Source: Alistipes excrementigallinarum (lineage in GTDB: Bacteria; Bacteroidota; Bacteroidia; Bacteroidales; Rikenellaceae). Taken from it: a stretch of 64,000 bases of DNA. Made by a program: the position numbers and the translations under genes. A model generated the notes under the pieces. That model had not been told where the DNA came from and made no database searches. It saw nothing but the letters and a program-made list of their open reading frames with translations. Shown piece by piece: positions 7,830 to 16,384 of the stretch (position 1 is its first letter; each line of letters starts with the position of its first letter). Location: the NCBI GenBank assembly GCA_019112825.1, contig DXIP01000021.1:32361-96360 (forward strand), given 5' to 3'.

Positions 7830-8732
7830 ATGAAAAAGATACTTCTTCCCATCGCGGCGCTTCTCTGCGCCTGCTCGTCGGCTCCGACCGCACCGGCCTC
7901 GACGGCTGCATCCGAAGCCGCCGCCACCGACAGCATCGCGGCCGCCCCGGCCGAAGAGCCCGCCTCCGAGGTCGACGCCGCATCGGGCGCCACGTCGGTG
8001 CCCAACGAACCCACCTTCAACGGCATTCTGGTCCTCCCGCCCCAGAGCCGCGCCACGGTGACGCTGACCATGGGCGGGTCGATTCGCTCCACCACGCTGC
8101 TGCCCGGCGCCTACGTCAAGCAGGGCACCGTGCTGGCGACGCTCGAGAATCCCGAGTTCATCGCCCTGCAGCAGTCCTACCTCGACAGCCATGCGCAGTA
8201 TGAGTTTCTGCGCACCGAGTTCCTGCGCCAGCAGACCCTCGCGCGCGAGGAGGCCTCGTCGCAGAAGCACTTCCAGCAGAGCAAGGCCGAGTACCTCTCG
8301 ATGCGGAGCCGCATGGATGCCGCCGCAGCCCAGCTCGCACTGCTGGGCGTCGACACGACGCGCCTGCTCGCCGGGGGCATCATCCCCTACCTCGACATCA
8401 AGGCCCCCATCAGCGGCTATGCGGCCGACGTGAAGATGAACACCGGCCGCCACTTCGACGTCGGCGAGCCGCTCTGCGAGATTGTCAACAAGAGCGACAT
8501 GATGCTGCGTCTGACCGCCTACGAGAAGGACCTCGCCAACCTGCGGGCGGGCGACCGGGTCGAGTTCCGCGTCAACGGCATCGAGGGGGAGACCTTCCAC
8601 GGGGTCATCACCATGGTCGGCCAGCAGGTCAACAACGAGAACCGCTCGATTGACGTCTACGTCCGCATCGAGGGGCAGAATCCGCAATTCCGCCCGGGAA
8701 TGTACGCCATGGCGCGCATCGCGCGGAAATAA
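7830..8732 (+). CDS. Efflux RND periplasmic adaptor (CusB/CzcB type), lipoprotein
   Basis: A 300-residue membrane-fusion protein. The N-terminus MKKILLPIAALLCAC ends in a lipobox (L-C-A-C), followed by an Ala/Ser/Pro-rich linker, a barrel-lipoyl segment (GAYVKQGTVLATLENPEFIALQQSYLD), an alpha-helical hairpin (residues ~110-165) and a beta-barrel/proximal part (NKSDMMLRLTAYEKDLANLRAGDRVEF). It would bridge the inner-membrane RND pump to the fused TolC domain. It lacks the His-rich metal-binding N-terminus of some CzcB proteins. It is 12 nt behind the pump gene and 15 nt before a histidine kinase gene, whose promoter overlaps its stop codon region. Confidence 0.9.
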   Translation: MKKILLPIAALLCACSSAPTAPASTAASEAAATDSIAAAPAEEPASEVDAASGATSVPNEPTFNGILVLPPQSRATVTLTMGGSIRSTTLLPGAYVKQGTVLATLENPEFIALQQSYLDSHAQYEFLRTEFLRQQTLAREEASSQKHFQQSKAEYLSMRSRMDAAAAQLALLGVDTTRLLAGGIIPYLDIKAPISGYAADVKMNTGRHFDVGEPLCEIVNKSDMMLRLTAYEKDLANLRAGDRVEFRVNGIEGETFHGVITMVGQQVNNENRSIDVYVRIEGQNPQFRPGMYAMARIARK

Positions 8733-8735
8733 TGC

Positions 8736-8743
8736 TATTTTTG
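8736..8743 (+). promoter_or_regulatory. -7 element directly before the LytS-type kinase gene
   Basis: TATTTTTG begins 4 nt after the adaptor stop and ends 4 nt before the kinase ATG at 8748. If used, transcription would begin at or just beside the ATG, giving a leaderless mRNA. The same arrangement occurs before the second LytS-type kinase at 41968-41982. Confidence 0.5.
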
Positions 8744-8747
8744 CACC

Positions 8748-9827
8748 ATGAAAGCCTCCGTTCCGTTCAAGAACCGCTATCTGCTCTCCACGCTCCTGGT
8801 CTCGGCCGTGGTGGCCGTGCTGATACACTTTCCCGAGGTGCTGTCGCTCTCGGACAGCTTCGAACGCGAGCAGCTCTTCACGGGGATGGAGCCCAAGGAT
8901 GTCTTCAACGAGATACTCTTCACCTTCATCTCGCTGCTGCTGCTCTTCGGCTTCAATGCGCTCATCTTCCACTTCAATTCGCCGCTGGTGCGGGTGACCG
9001 GGTGGAAGATGGTGCTCTCGTTCCTGCTGACGTGGGCGGCGAGCAACCTTCTGGGGCAGCTCTTCGTCTGGCTCCACCACCAGTTCGACATCCCGGCCAT
9101 CGACGCCATGGTGCACCACTACCTGCACCCGCTGCGCGACTTCATCATGTCGAGCATCGTCTCGGGCAGCAACTACATCTTCCACCTCATCGTGCGGCAG
9201 CAGCGCATCGTCGTCGAGAACGAGGAGCTGCGCACCGAGAGCCTGCGCCACCAGTTCGAGTCGCTCAAGGAGCAGCTCAACCCCCACATGCTCTTCAACT
9301 CGCTCAACACGCTCCAGTCGCTGATTCGCGAGTCGCCCGCCCGGGCGCTCGACTACACGCAGGAGCTCTCGCGCGTGCTGCGCTACACGCTCCAGGACAA
9401 CGACCGGCAGAGCGTGACGCTGGACGAGGAGATGCAGTTCGCCGAGGCCTACATCTACCTGATGAAGATGCGCTACGAGGAGAATCTGCGCTTCGAGGTG
9501 GAGATTGACGAGTCCACAAGGGGGATGCTGCTGCCGCCCATGTCGGTGCAGCTGCTCGTCGAGAACGCCATCAAGCACAACGAAATCAGCAACCGCAATC
9601 CGCTCACCATCACCATCCGCACCGAGGGCCGGACGCTGCTCGTCGAGAACCGCATCCAGCCCAAGCGGCAGGCTCCGGCCGGCCCCGGCATCGGGCTCGA
9701 CAATCTGGCCAAGCGTTATCTGCTGCTCTGGCAGAAGGAGATAGGGATTACGGCCAACCGGGGGCTCTTCTGCGTAAGGCTTCCCCTGCAACAACCCGAC
9801 AAGAACCATGAAAGCGTTAATCATTGA
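8748..9827 (+). CDS. LytS/YehU-type sensor histidine kinase (HisK family)
   Basis: A 359-residue membrane kinase. About four transmembrane segments occupy residues 10-150 (LLSTLLVSAVVAVLIHF, ILFTFISLLLLFGFNALIF, MVLSFLLTWAASNLLGQLF). A short coiled coil follows, then the His_kinase box LKEQLNPHMLFNSLNTLQSLI with the phospho-acceptor His of NPH, and an HATPase_c domain (VQLLVENAIKHNEI; GPGIGLDNLAKRY). It should phosphorylate the LytTR regulator encoded next, whose start overlaps its end by 20 nt. Adjacent to a metal efflux operon; sensing of the exported metal or of envelope stress is inference. Confidence 0.92.
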   Translation: MKASVPFKNRYLLSTLLVSAVVAVLIHFPEVLSLSDSFEREQLFTGMEPKDVFNEILFTFISLLLLFGFNALIFHFNSPLVRVTGWKMVLSFLLTWAASNLLGQLFVWLHHQFDIPAIDAMVHHYLHPLRDFIMSSIVSGSNYIFHLIVRQQRIVVENEELRTESLRHQFESLKEQLNPHMLFNSLNTLQSLIRESPARALDYTQELSRVLRYTLQDNDRQSVTLDEEMQFAEAYIYLMKMRYEENLRFEVEIDESTRGMLLPPMSVQLLVENAIKHNEISNRNPLTITIRTEGRTLLVENRIQPKRQAPAGPGIGLDNLAKRYLLLWQKEIGITANRGLFCVRLPLQQPDKNHESVNH

Positions 9828-10587
9828 GGATGAAAAGGCGGCCGTGCGCAACCTGCAGGCCCTTCTGAAGGAGGTCGCTCCCAGCACCGAGGTCATCGAC
9901 ACGCTGGACAGCGTCACGGAGAGCGTCGCCTGGTTCGAGAGCCACGCGGCGCCCGACGTCGTCTTCATGGACATCCATCTGGCCGACGGCTCGGCCTTCG
10001 AGATTTTCGAACACGTGCGCATCGCCAGCCCCGTCATCTTCACCACGGCCTACGACGAGTATGCGCTGCGGGCCTTCAAGGTCAACAGCATCGACTACCT
10101 GCTCAAGCCCATCGGCGCGGCCGACCTCCGACGGGCGCTCGACAAGCTGGAGACGCTGCACGGCGCAGCCGGTGCCGGCGCGTCGGCCGCATCGGGCGAG
10201 TCGCTTGCCGAACTTATCCGCGGCCTGCAGCGGCAGGGCCACTACAAGAGCCACTTCCTGATTCCCTGCAAGGGGGACAAGCTGCTGCCGCTGGCCGTCG
10301 AGCAGGTGCAGTACTTCTGCATCGCCGACGGGGTGACGAAGGCCGTCGTAAGCGACCGCGAGCGCTACGTGCTTCCCAACACGCTCGACGAGCTGACCGA
10401 CAGCCTCGACCCGGCGCGCTTCTTCCGCGTCAACCGGCAGTACCTCATCTCGCGCGGCGCCGTGCAGGACATCGACCTGTGGTTCAACAACCGGCTGGCC
10501 ATCAACCTCAAGGTGCCGACCGACGGCAAGATTCTGGTCAGCAAGCTCCGCGTCAACGACTTCAAGAACTGGTTCTCGGGCTCGTGA
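9808..10587 (+). CDS. LytTR-family response regulator
   Basis: A 259-residue regulator. The receiver domain (residues 1-120) has the acidic pair EDEK, the phospho-acceptor Asp in PDVVFMDIHLADG and the conserved Lys in DYLLKPIGAADL. A LytTR DNA-binding domain occupies the C-terminal ~100 residues (FLIPCKGDKLLPLAVEQVQYFCIADG ... RFFRVNRQYLISRGAVQDIDLW). It is translationally coupled to the upstream kinase. A bidirectional terminator follows 170 nt downstream. Its target is probably the neighbouring efflux operon, by position only. Confidence 0.93.
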   Translation: MKALIIEDEKAAVRNLQALLKEVAPSTEVIDTLDSVTESVAWFESHAAPDVVFMDIHLADGSAFEIFEHVRIASPVIFTTAYDEYALRAFKVNSIDYLLKPIGAADLRRALDKLETLHGAAGAGASAASGESLAELIRGLQRQGHYKSHFLIPCKGDKLLPLAVEQVQYFCIADGVTKAVVSDRERYVLPNTLDELTDSLDPARFFRVNRQYLISRGAVQDIDLWFNNRLAINLKVPTDGKILVSKLRVNDFKNWFSGS

Positions 10588-10760
10588 CGGCGCCCGGCGC
10601 AGGCGGAAAACGGCCCCTGTCGCTCCGTCGCACAACACCGCCCCGCTACCCTGCCATCCAGCAGCCCCGTTCCCTCTACCCCGCGGCCACGCCACGCAAT
10701 AACCTGAGCCGCCCGGCAGGCCCTCCCCGCAGCCGGCAAAACGTCGGGCAACACGCAACG

Positions 10761-10797
10761 AAACGCCCCGTGACGAGTATCCGTCACGGGGCGTTTC
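10761..10797. terminator. Bidirectional terminator between convergent operons
   Basis: A 15-bp perfect stem (AAACGCCCCGTGACG / CGTCACGGGGCGTTT) with a 7-nt loop and T/A runs on both sides. It separates the LytTR gene (plus) from the ABC ATPase gene (minus). Confidence 0.85.
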
Positions 10798-10818
10798 ATT
10801 CGATGCGCCGGGAGGGGG

Positions 10819-11505
<687 letters not shown>

Positions 11506-11559
11506 AACAGATATTTTTTAGTTTAGTTAAGTTTTACGATTTCGGGGTTTGTATTCCGC

Positions 11560-13953
11560 CTATTCGGACTTGACCGATTCGGCGGGGTTCTCGTTGGCCG
11601 TACGCCACGAGCAGAAGGTCACCGTGGCAGCCGTAACGAGGAGCACCGCGGCGAGCGCCGCCACGGGAATCCACACCGTGAAGGGGGCGCGGTAGGCGAA
11701 CGAGGCCATCCAGCGGTTGACAATCCAGAGGCTCAGCGGCAGGGCGATGACGAAGCAGATGACGACCATCCAGAGGTAGCGGCGGTTGAAGAGGCGGAGC
11801 ACCTCGCCTGTGGTGGCCCCCATCACCTTGCGCACGGCCACCTCGCGGCGGCGGTACTGCGTCTCGAACAGCACGATGCCGAAGACACCCATCAGGGCGA
11901 TGACCACAGCCAGCACCGTGAAGAGCCCGACGACCGTCGCCAGACGCCGCTCCTTCGCATACTCGAAGCCCAGCTCCTCCTCGAAGGTGCGAATCTCGAT
12001 GTCGCCCGGCGTCAGATGCGGGTCGGCCTCGGCGATGCACTGCCGCATGTAGTCGGCCACCTCCGCGACGTTGGCCTCGGGACGGTAGCGCAGGTAGAGG
12101 ACCCGCGATGAGCGCTGCGACCACTTATCGGGAACGACATAGAAGACGAAGGGGATGATGCTGTACTGCATCGGCCGGAAGTTGAAGTCGGCGCAGACAC
12201 CCACGAGCGGGTCCGTATCCAGGAATCCGCCGATTACGTCGTTCAGCTCGAGTTTGTATTCGTCGCGGGCCGTCTCGTTGCAAATCAGCATGCCGGTCTC
12301 CTTGTGCTCGTCCGATTCGAGGAAATCGCGGCCGTCGACAATGGGGATACCCATCATCTTGAGGAAGTTCCACCGCACGATATAGGCCTGCAGGGCGATA
12401 GCTTCATCCTTGTACCGGCGGCCCCAACCCATGCGGCTTACATTCACCAACTGTCCTTCAGCCGCCGTGACGTCGACCACGCGCGGGTCGGCCAGCAGCC
12501 GGCTACGCAGGGCATCATAGCTCTGTGCCGCCTTTCCGGAGAGCTGTGCAGCCATCAGGTTGCGGCGGTCGAAGCCCATATCCTGATGCAGCATGAAGTT
12601 GTGCTGGCGGAGGATGAATCCCGTGGCGATGATGAGCCCCATCGAGATGGTGAACTGGAAGCCCAGCAGCAGCGTGCGCAGCCGCCGGCCGCCGGCCGTA
12701 CCGGAGAACGACCCCTTGACCACCATGGCGGGCGGGAACGAGGTGATGTACCATGCCGGATAGAGGCTCGCCACAAGGGCCATGACCACCGCCACGGCGA
12801 GCAGGATGCCGATGACCGGGAGGTTCTGCGCCACGCTCAGCGATGCGGAGATGTAGCTGGCCAGCTCGGTGCCCTGGATGGCGAAGGAGAGGTACCAGGC
12901 CAGCAGCAGGGCGATGAGGACCAGCCCCACGGCCTCGAAGACGAAGCTGAAGCGCAGCGAGGAGTTCGGGGCGCCGAAGACCTTGAAGGTGTTGACCGTA
13001 CGGATACGGACGGGCACCAGCGCCAGGAAGAAGTTGACGAAGTTGATGAAGGCCAGCGCAATGACCAGCAGGGCGATACCCAGCAGCGTGTAGGTCGTCA
13101 CGAGCGACCCCTGCGCGCACGGCACGCGGCTGTCGGGCTCGAAGTAGAGGTCGCGGATGCACGACAGACGGACGGGGGCCGTGTCGAGATGCCCATCCTC
13201 GTTTGCCGCGCTGGGATTCATCTCGATGAAGAATTTTTCCCATCCATCGGCTATCGCTCCGGGGTCGGCTCCGGGCTGGAGCCGGACGTAGTAGTTGTAG
13301 CTCCACTCCGAAGGGTCGTCGAGCGACTTATCGCCCAAATCCATGGCCATGTGGCACTTGCTCATCAACGAGTTCTGGGGAAAATCCTCGAAGATGGCCA
13401 CCACCTCACGGGCGTTCTCGGCCGAGGGCTGGTCGATGTTGCACCAGAGCATGTCGCCGACGCCGACACCGAGCTGTTCGGCCGTCGAGCGCGAAATGAT
13501 GACGCTCTGCGCCCGTTTCAGCTCGTGAACGTCGCCCGCGACGGGCTTAAAGTCGAAGATGTCGAGCATCGGCAGCGAGATGGAGCCCGCATAGATGTTG
13601 TTGAAGCGGTCATACCCCATCTTCGAAGCATTCTCGCGCAGCACGGTCATGGGGCCGAAGCCGCCCCAGGAGCAGCCGCCGGCCTCGATGGCCGAGGTCG
13701 AGGAGATGAGCCGCTCGGAGAGAGGCCTGCTGAGCCATGCCTGCCACCTGCCCGGAGTGTACCAGTCGGTGGTTTCAATCAGATAGATGCGCTCCGAATC
13801 GGGAAGCGTGCGGTTGTAGGTGAGCTCCCAGCGCACCTGCGCCAGAATGATGTAGCAGGCCGTAAAGGCGAGCGTCAGACCCACGATGTTGAGCAGCGAC
13901 GAAGCCTTGTATCGCCGCAACGTGGTGAGGAAGTTTCTCAATGCGATTTTCAT
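11560..13953 (-). CDS. FtsX/MacB-like ABC transporter permease (copy 1)
   Basis: A 797-residue protein with the eight-helix double-FtsX layout: an N-terminal helix (LLNIVGLTLAFTACYIILAQ), MacB-like periplasmic domain, three helices (VTTYTLLGIALLVIALAFINFVNFFLA; FVFEAVGLVLIALLLAWYL; LPVIGILLAVAVVMALVASLYP), then a second periplasmic domain and the conserved end (VVGLFTVLAVVIALMGVFGIVLFETQYRRREVAVRKVMGATTGEVLRLFNRRYLWMV). Its first ~40 residues (MKIALRNFLTTLRRYKASSL) and last ~150 are nearly the same as in the next permease, so the two are tandem duplicates with diverged periplasmic domains. It lies 17 nt after the upstream permease and probably works with the ATPase downstream. Confidence 0.9.
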   Translation of the reverse strand: MKIALRNFLTTLRRYKASSLLNIVGLTLAFTACYIILAQVRWELTYNRTLPDSERIYLIETTDWYTPGRWQAWLSRPLSERLISSTSAIEAGGCSWGGFGPMTVLRENASKMGYDRFNNIYAGSISLPMLDIFDFKPVAGDVHELKRAQSVIISRSTAEQLGVGVGDMLWCNIDQPSAENAREVVAIFEDFPQNSLMSKCHMAMDLGDKSLDDPSEWSYNYYVRLQPGADPGAIADGWEKFFIEMNPSAANEDGHLDTAPVRLSCIRDLYFEPDSRVPCAQGSLVTTYTLLGIALLVIALAFINFVNFFLALVPVRIRTVNTFKVFGAPNSSLRFSFVFEAVGLVLIALLLAWYLSFAIQGTELASYISASLSVAQNLPVIGILLAVAVVMALVASLYPAWYITSFPPAMVVKGSFSGTAGGRRLRTLLLGFQFTISMGLIIATGFILRQHNFMLHQDMGFDRRNLMAAQLSGKAAQSYDALRSRLLADPRVVDVTAAEGQLVNVSRMGWGRRYKDEAIALQAYIVRWNFLKMMGIPIVDGRDFLESDEHKETGMLICNETARDEYKLELNDVIGGFLDTDPLVGVCADFNFRPMQYSIIPFVFYVVPDKWSQRSSRVLYLRYRPEANVAEVADYMRQCIAEADPHLTPGDIEIRTFEEELGFEYAKERRLATVVGLFTVLAVVIALMGVFGIVLFETQYRRREVAVRKVMGATTGEVLRLFNRRYLWMVVICFVIALPLSLWIVNRWMASFAYRAPFTVWIPVAALAAVLLVTAATVTFCSWRTANENPAESVKSE

Positions 13954-13970
13954 ATACAGCGGTATTTTGA

Positions 13971-16370
13971 TTATTCAGTTTTCACGCAGTCGGCGGGATT
14001 CTCGTTGGCCGTGCGCCACGAGCAGAAGGTGACGGTGGCAACCGTGACGGCAAGCACCACGACATAGGCCGCGGCGAAGAGCCACCAGTGCAGCGGCACG
14101 CGGTAGGCAAACGCACCCAGCCAGCGGTCGACGGCCCAGTAGCCCACCGGCGCGGCGATGAGGAAGCAGACCGTAACGAGCAGGACGTAGCGGCGGTTGA
14201 AGAGGCGGAGCACCTCCTGCGTGGTGGCGCCCATCACCTTGCGGATGGCCACCTCGCGGCGGCGGTGCTGCGTCTCGAAGAGCACGATGCCGAAGACGCC
14301 CATCAGGGCGATGACAACGGCCAGCACCGTGAAGAGCCCCACGATGGTCGTAATGCGCCGCTCGCGGGCGTACTGGGCATTGATATCCTCGTCCAGGAAG
14401 CGAATCTCGAGCGGTTCGCAATCGGGGTCGAGACGTTCGACGCACCTCCGGATATGGTCGCAGACCGCCTCGAAATCGGCTCCGGCGGCCATGCGCACAA
14501 AGAAATACTCCATGTCGCCCGGGATGGTCACGAAGGCGAACGGTGCGACGGGATACTGCAGCGGCCGGAAGTGGAAATCGGGACAGATGCCGACCACATT
14601 GCCGTCGTCGAGCCGGAATCCGAGCCCGGCACCCTTTCGGGCGAGCAGGTCGTTGACGATGTAGTGCAGCGTCGTGTCGCGGTCGTATCCGGGCTTGAAG
14701 TCTTCGCCGGCGATGACCGGAATGCCCAGCACGTCGAGGAAGTTGCTGCGCACCGGACGCACGTGAATCATCACCTCTTCGCCGGCGACCTCCCGTCCCC
14801 AGAGCGAGAGGTTTCCGGCGACGAGCGGGCCCTGGCCCGCGGTAACGCCGACAATCTGCGGATTCTGCTCGAGGGCCGAGGCAAACTCTTCGAAGCGGTC
14901 GGCACGGACCAGTCGCTGCGAAGCGGTCCGGAAGGTCAACACCCGCTCGTGGTTGAATCCCAGGTCGTAGCGGCGGACGTAACGCTGCTGCAGGAGCGTA
15001 AAGGCCGAGAAGACAATCAGCGCGATGGAGATGGTGAACTGCACGCCGAGCAGCGCCGTGCGGAAGCGGCGTCCGGCCGTCGAACCGACGAACGACCCTT
15101 TGGCGGCCATCGCCGGGTTGAACGAGGTGATGTACCACGCCGGGAAGCTGCCGGCGACGAGCGCCGCAACGAGCGAGATGCCCAGCGAGATGGCCAGCAC
15201 CGGGAGGTTGTCGCCCAGAGCGAGCGAGCTGCTGACATACGACGCGAACTCGGAGCCCTTCAGCGCCACGGCGACATACCAGGCGCAGAGCTGAGCGATG
15301 AGGACGAATCCGAGGGCCTCGAACAGAAAGCTGAAGCGCAGCGAGCGGGTCGGGGCGCCGAAGACCTTGAAGATGTTGACCGCCCGCAGCCGCACGGGGA
15401 CGAGGGCGAAGAAGAAGTTGACGAAGTTAATCAGCGCAATGAGGATGACGAGCACCGCCACGCTCAGCAGCGCGTAGGTCAACGTTGTGGAGCCGCCGGG
15501 GAAGGTGCCCATGCCGTCGAAGACCCGACGGTCGAAATAGATTCCATCGAGCGGCACGAGCAGGCAGTCGCACGGGTCCTCCATCTCCTCCTCGGTCAGC
15601 TCCTCGCCCCAGATGGGGGCCATGCGCTCCATGTAGTCGCGGTAGTTCTTCCGGTGAATCTGCTCCCAGCGGCGGGCCAGGACGTCGGGGTCGGCCCCCG
15701 CATGCAGGCGGACGAAGTAGCAGTCGTTCCAGTAGGAGGGGGTCATGTCCCGGTCGCCGACATCGGTCACGGCGACGATGTGCGCGAAGGAGCTGTTCGC
15801 GGGGAAATCCTCGTAGAGGGCCACCACCTCGTGCTGCGTATCGACACGTTTCTCCTCTTGGTCGCCGAGCCAGAGGATGTCGCCTGCATGCACGCCGAGC
15901 CGCGCGGCCTGCGAGCGCGAGAGGGCGATGCTGTTGGGCTGACTGAGCGCTGCGAGATTCCCCTCGACGGTGCGCAGCCCCACGGTCTCGAGAAAACCCT
16001 TCGAGACGGTGTTGAGCGACATCCGGAAACGGAGGAACTCGCCGTGGCGCTTTACCCACACGGGTTGGTCCCAGCGCCAGGGGCGAATGCAGCCGCCGGC
16101 CTCAATCTCGGGTGAGCCGGCGATGAGCTGTTCGCCGTCGGGACGTGTCGAGCAGATTGAGTATCCCGTTTCGTCGAACGGCGAGCGGGGGGCCACCAGA
16201 TAGATGCGTTCGGCCTCAGGGATGGCGCGGTTGAAGGTGAGCTCCCAGCGCACCTGCACCAGAATGACGTAGAAGGCCGTGAAGGCAAGCGTCAGTCCGA
16301 CGATGTTGAGCAGCGACGAAGCCTTGTAGCGCCGCAGCGTGGTGAGGAAGTTATGAAGGGCGATTTTCAT
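13971..16370 (-). CDS. FtsX/MacB-like ABC transporter permease (copy 2)
   Basis: A 799-residue permease, paralogous to the next one downstream. The start is ATG at 16370 (MKIALHNFLTTLRRYKASSLLN), matching the paralogue; the frame upstream runs into the end of the third permease gene. N-terminal helix, MacB-type periplasmic domain, three central helices (LLSVAVLVILIALINFVNFFFALVPV, FLFEALGFVLIAQLCAWYVAVAL, LALGDNLPVLAISLGISLVAALVA), second periplasmic domain and a C-terminal FtsX domain with RREVAIRKVMGATTQEVLRLFNRRYV. The close similarity to copy 1 at both ends but not in the periplasmic parts suggests divergence in substrate or partner contacts. Confidence 0.9.
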   Translation of the reverse strand: MKIALHNFLTTLRRYKASSLLNIVGLTLAFTAFYVILVQVRWELTFNRAIPEAERIYLVAPRSPFDETGYSICSTRPDGEQLIAGSPEIEAGGCIRPWRWDQPVWVKRHGEFLRFRMSLNTVSKGFLETVGLRTVEGNLAALSQPNSIALSRSQAARLGVHAGDILWLGDQEEKRVDTQHEVVALYEDFPANSSFAHIVAVTDVGDRDMTPSYWNDCYFVRLHAGADPDVLARRWEQIHRKNYRDYMERMAPIWGEELTEEEMEDPCDCLLVPLDGIYFDRRVFDGMGTFPGGSTTLTYALLSVAVLVILIALINFVNFFFALVPVRLRAVNIFKVFGAPTRSLRFSFLFEALGFVLIAQLCAWYVAVALKGSEFASYVSSSLALGDNLPVLAISLGISLVAALVAGSFPAWYITSFNPAMAAKGSFVGSTAGRRFRTALLGVQFTISIALIVFSAFTLLQQRYVRRYDLGFNHERVLTFRTASQRLVRADRFEEFASALEQNPQIVGVTAGQGPLVAGNLSLWGREVAGEEVMIHVRPVRSNFLDVLGIPVIAGEDFKPGYDRDTTLHYIVNDLLARKGAGLGFRLDDGNVVGICPDFHFRPLQYPVAPFAFVTIPGDMEYFFVRMAAGADFEAVCDHIRRCVERLDPDCEPLEIRFLDEDINAQYARERRITTIVGLFTVLAVVIALMGVFGIVLFETQHRRREVAIRKVMGATTQEVLRLFNRRYVLLVTVCFLIAAPVGYWAVDRWLGAFAYRVPLHWWLFAAAYVVVLAVTVATVTFCSWRTANENPADCVKTE

Positions 16371-16384
16371 GGAAACGGGTTCAA

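Noticed and set aside
6327..10046. 1239-codon minus-strand frame across the TolC domain, adaptor and kinase
   Set aside because: It crosses several well-supported genes and shows no domain; an artefact of codon bias.
14088..16115. 675-codon plus-strand frame opposite permease 2
   Set aside because: Acidic and His-rich antisense translation without similarity; the permease on the other strand is clear.
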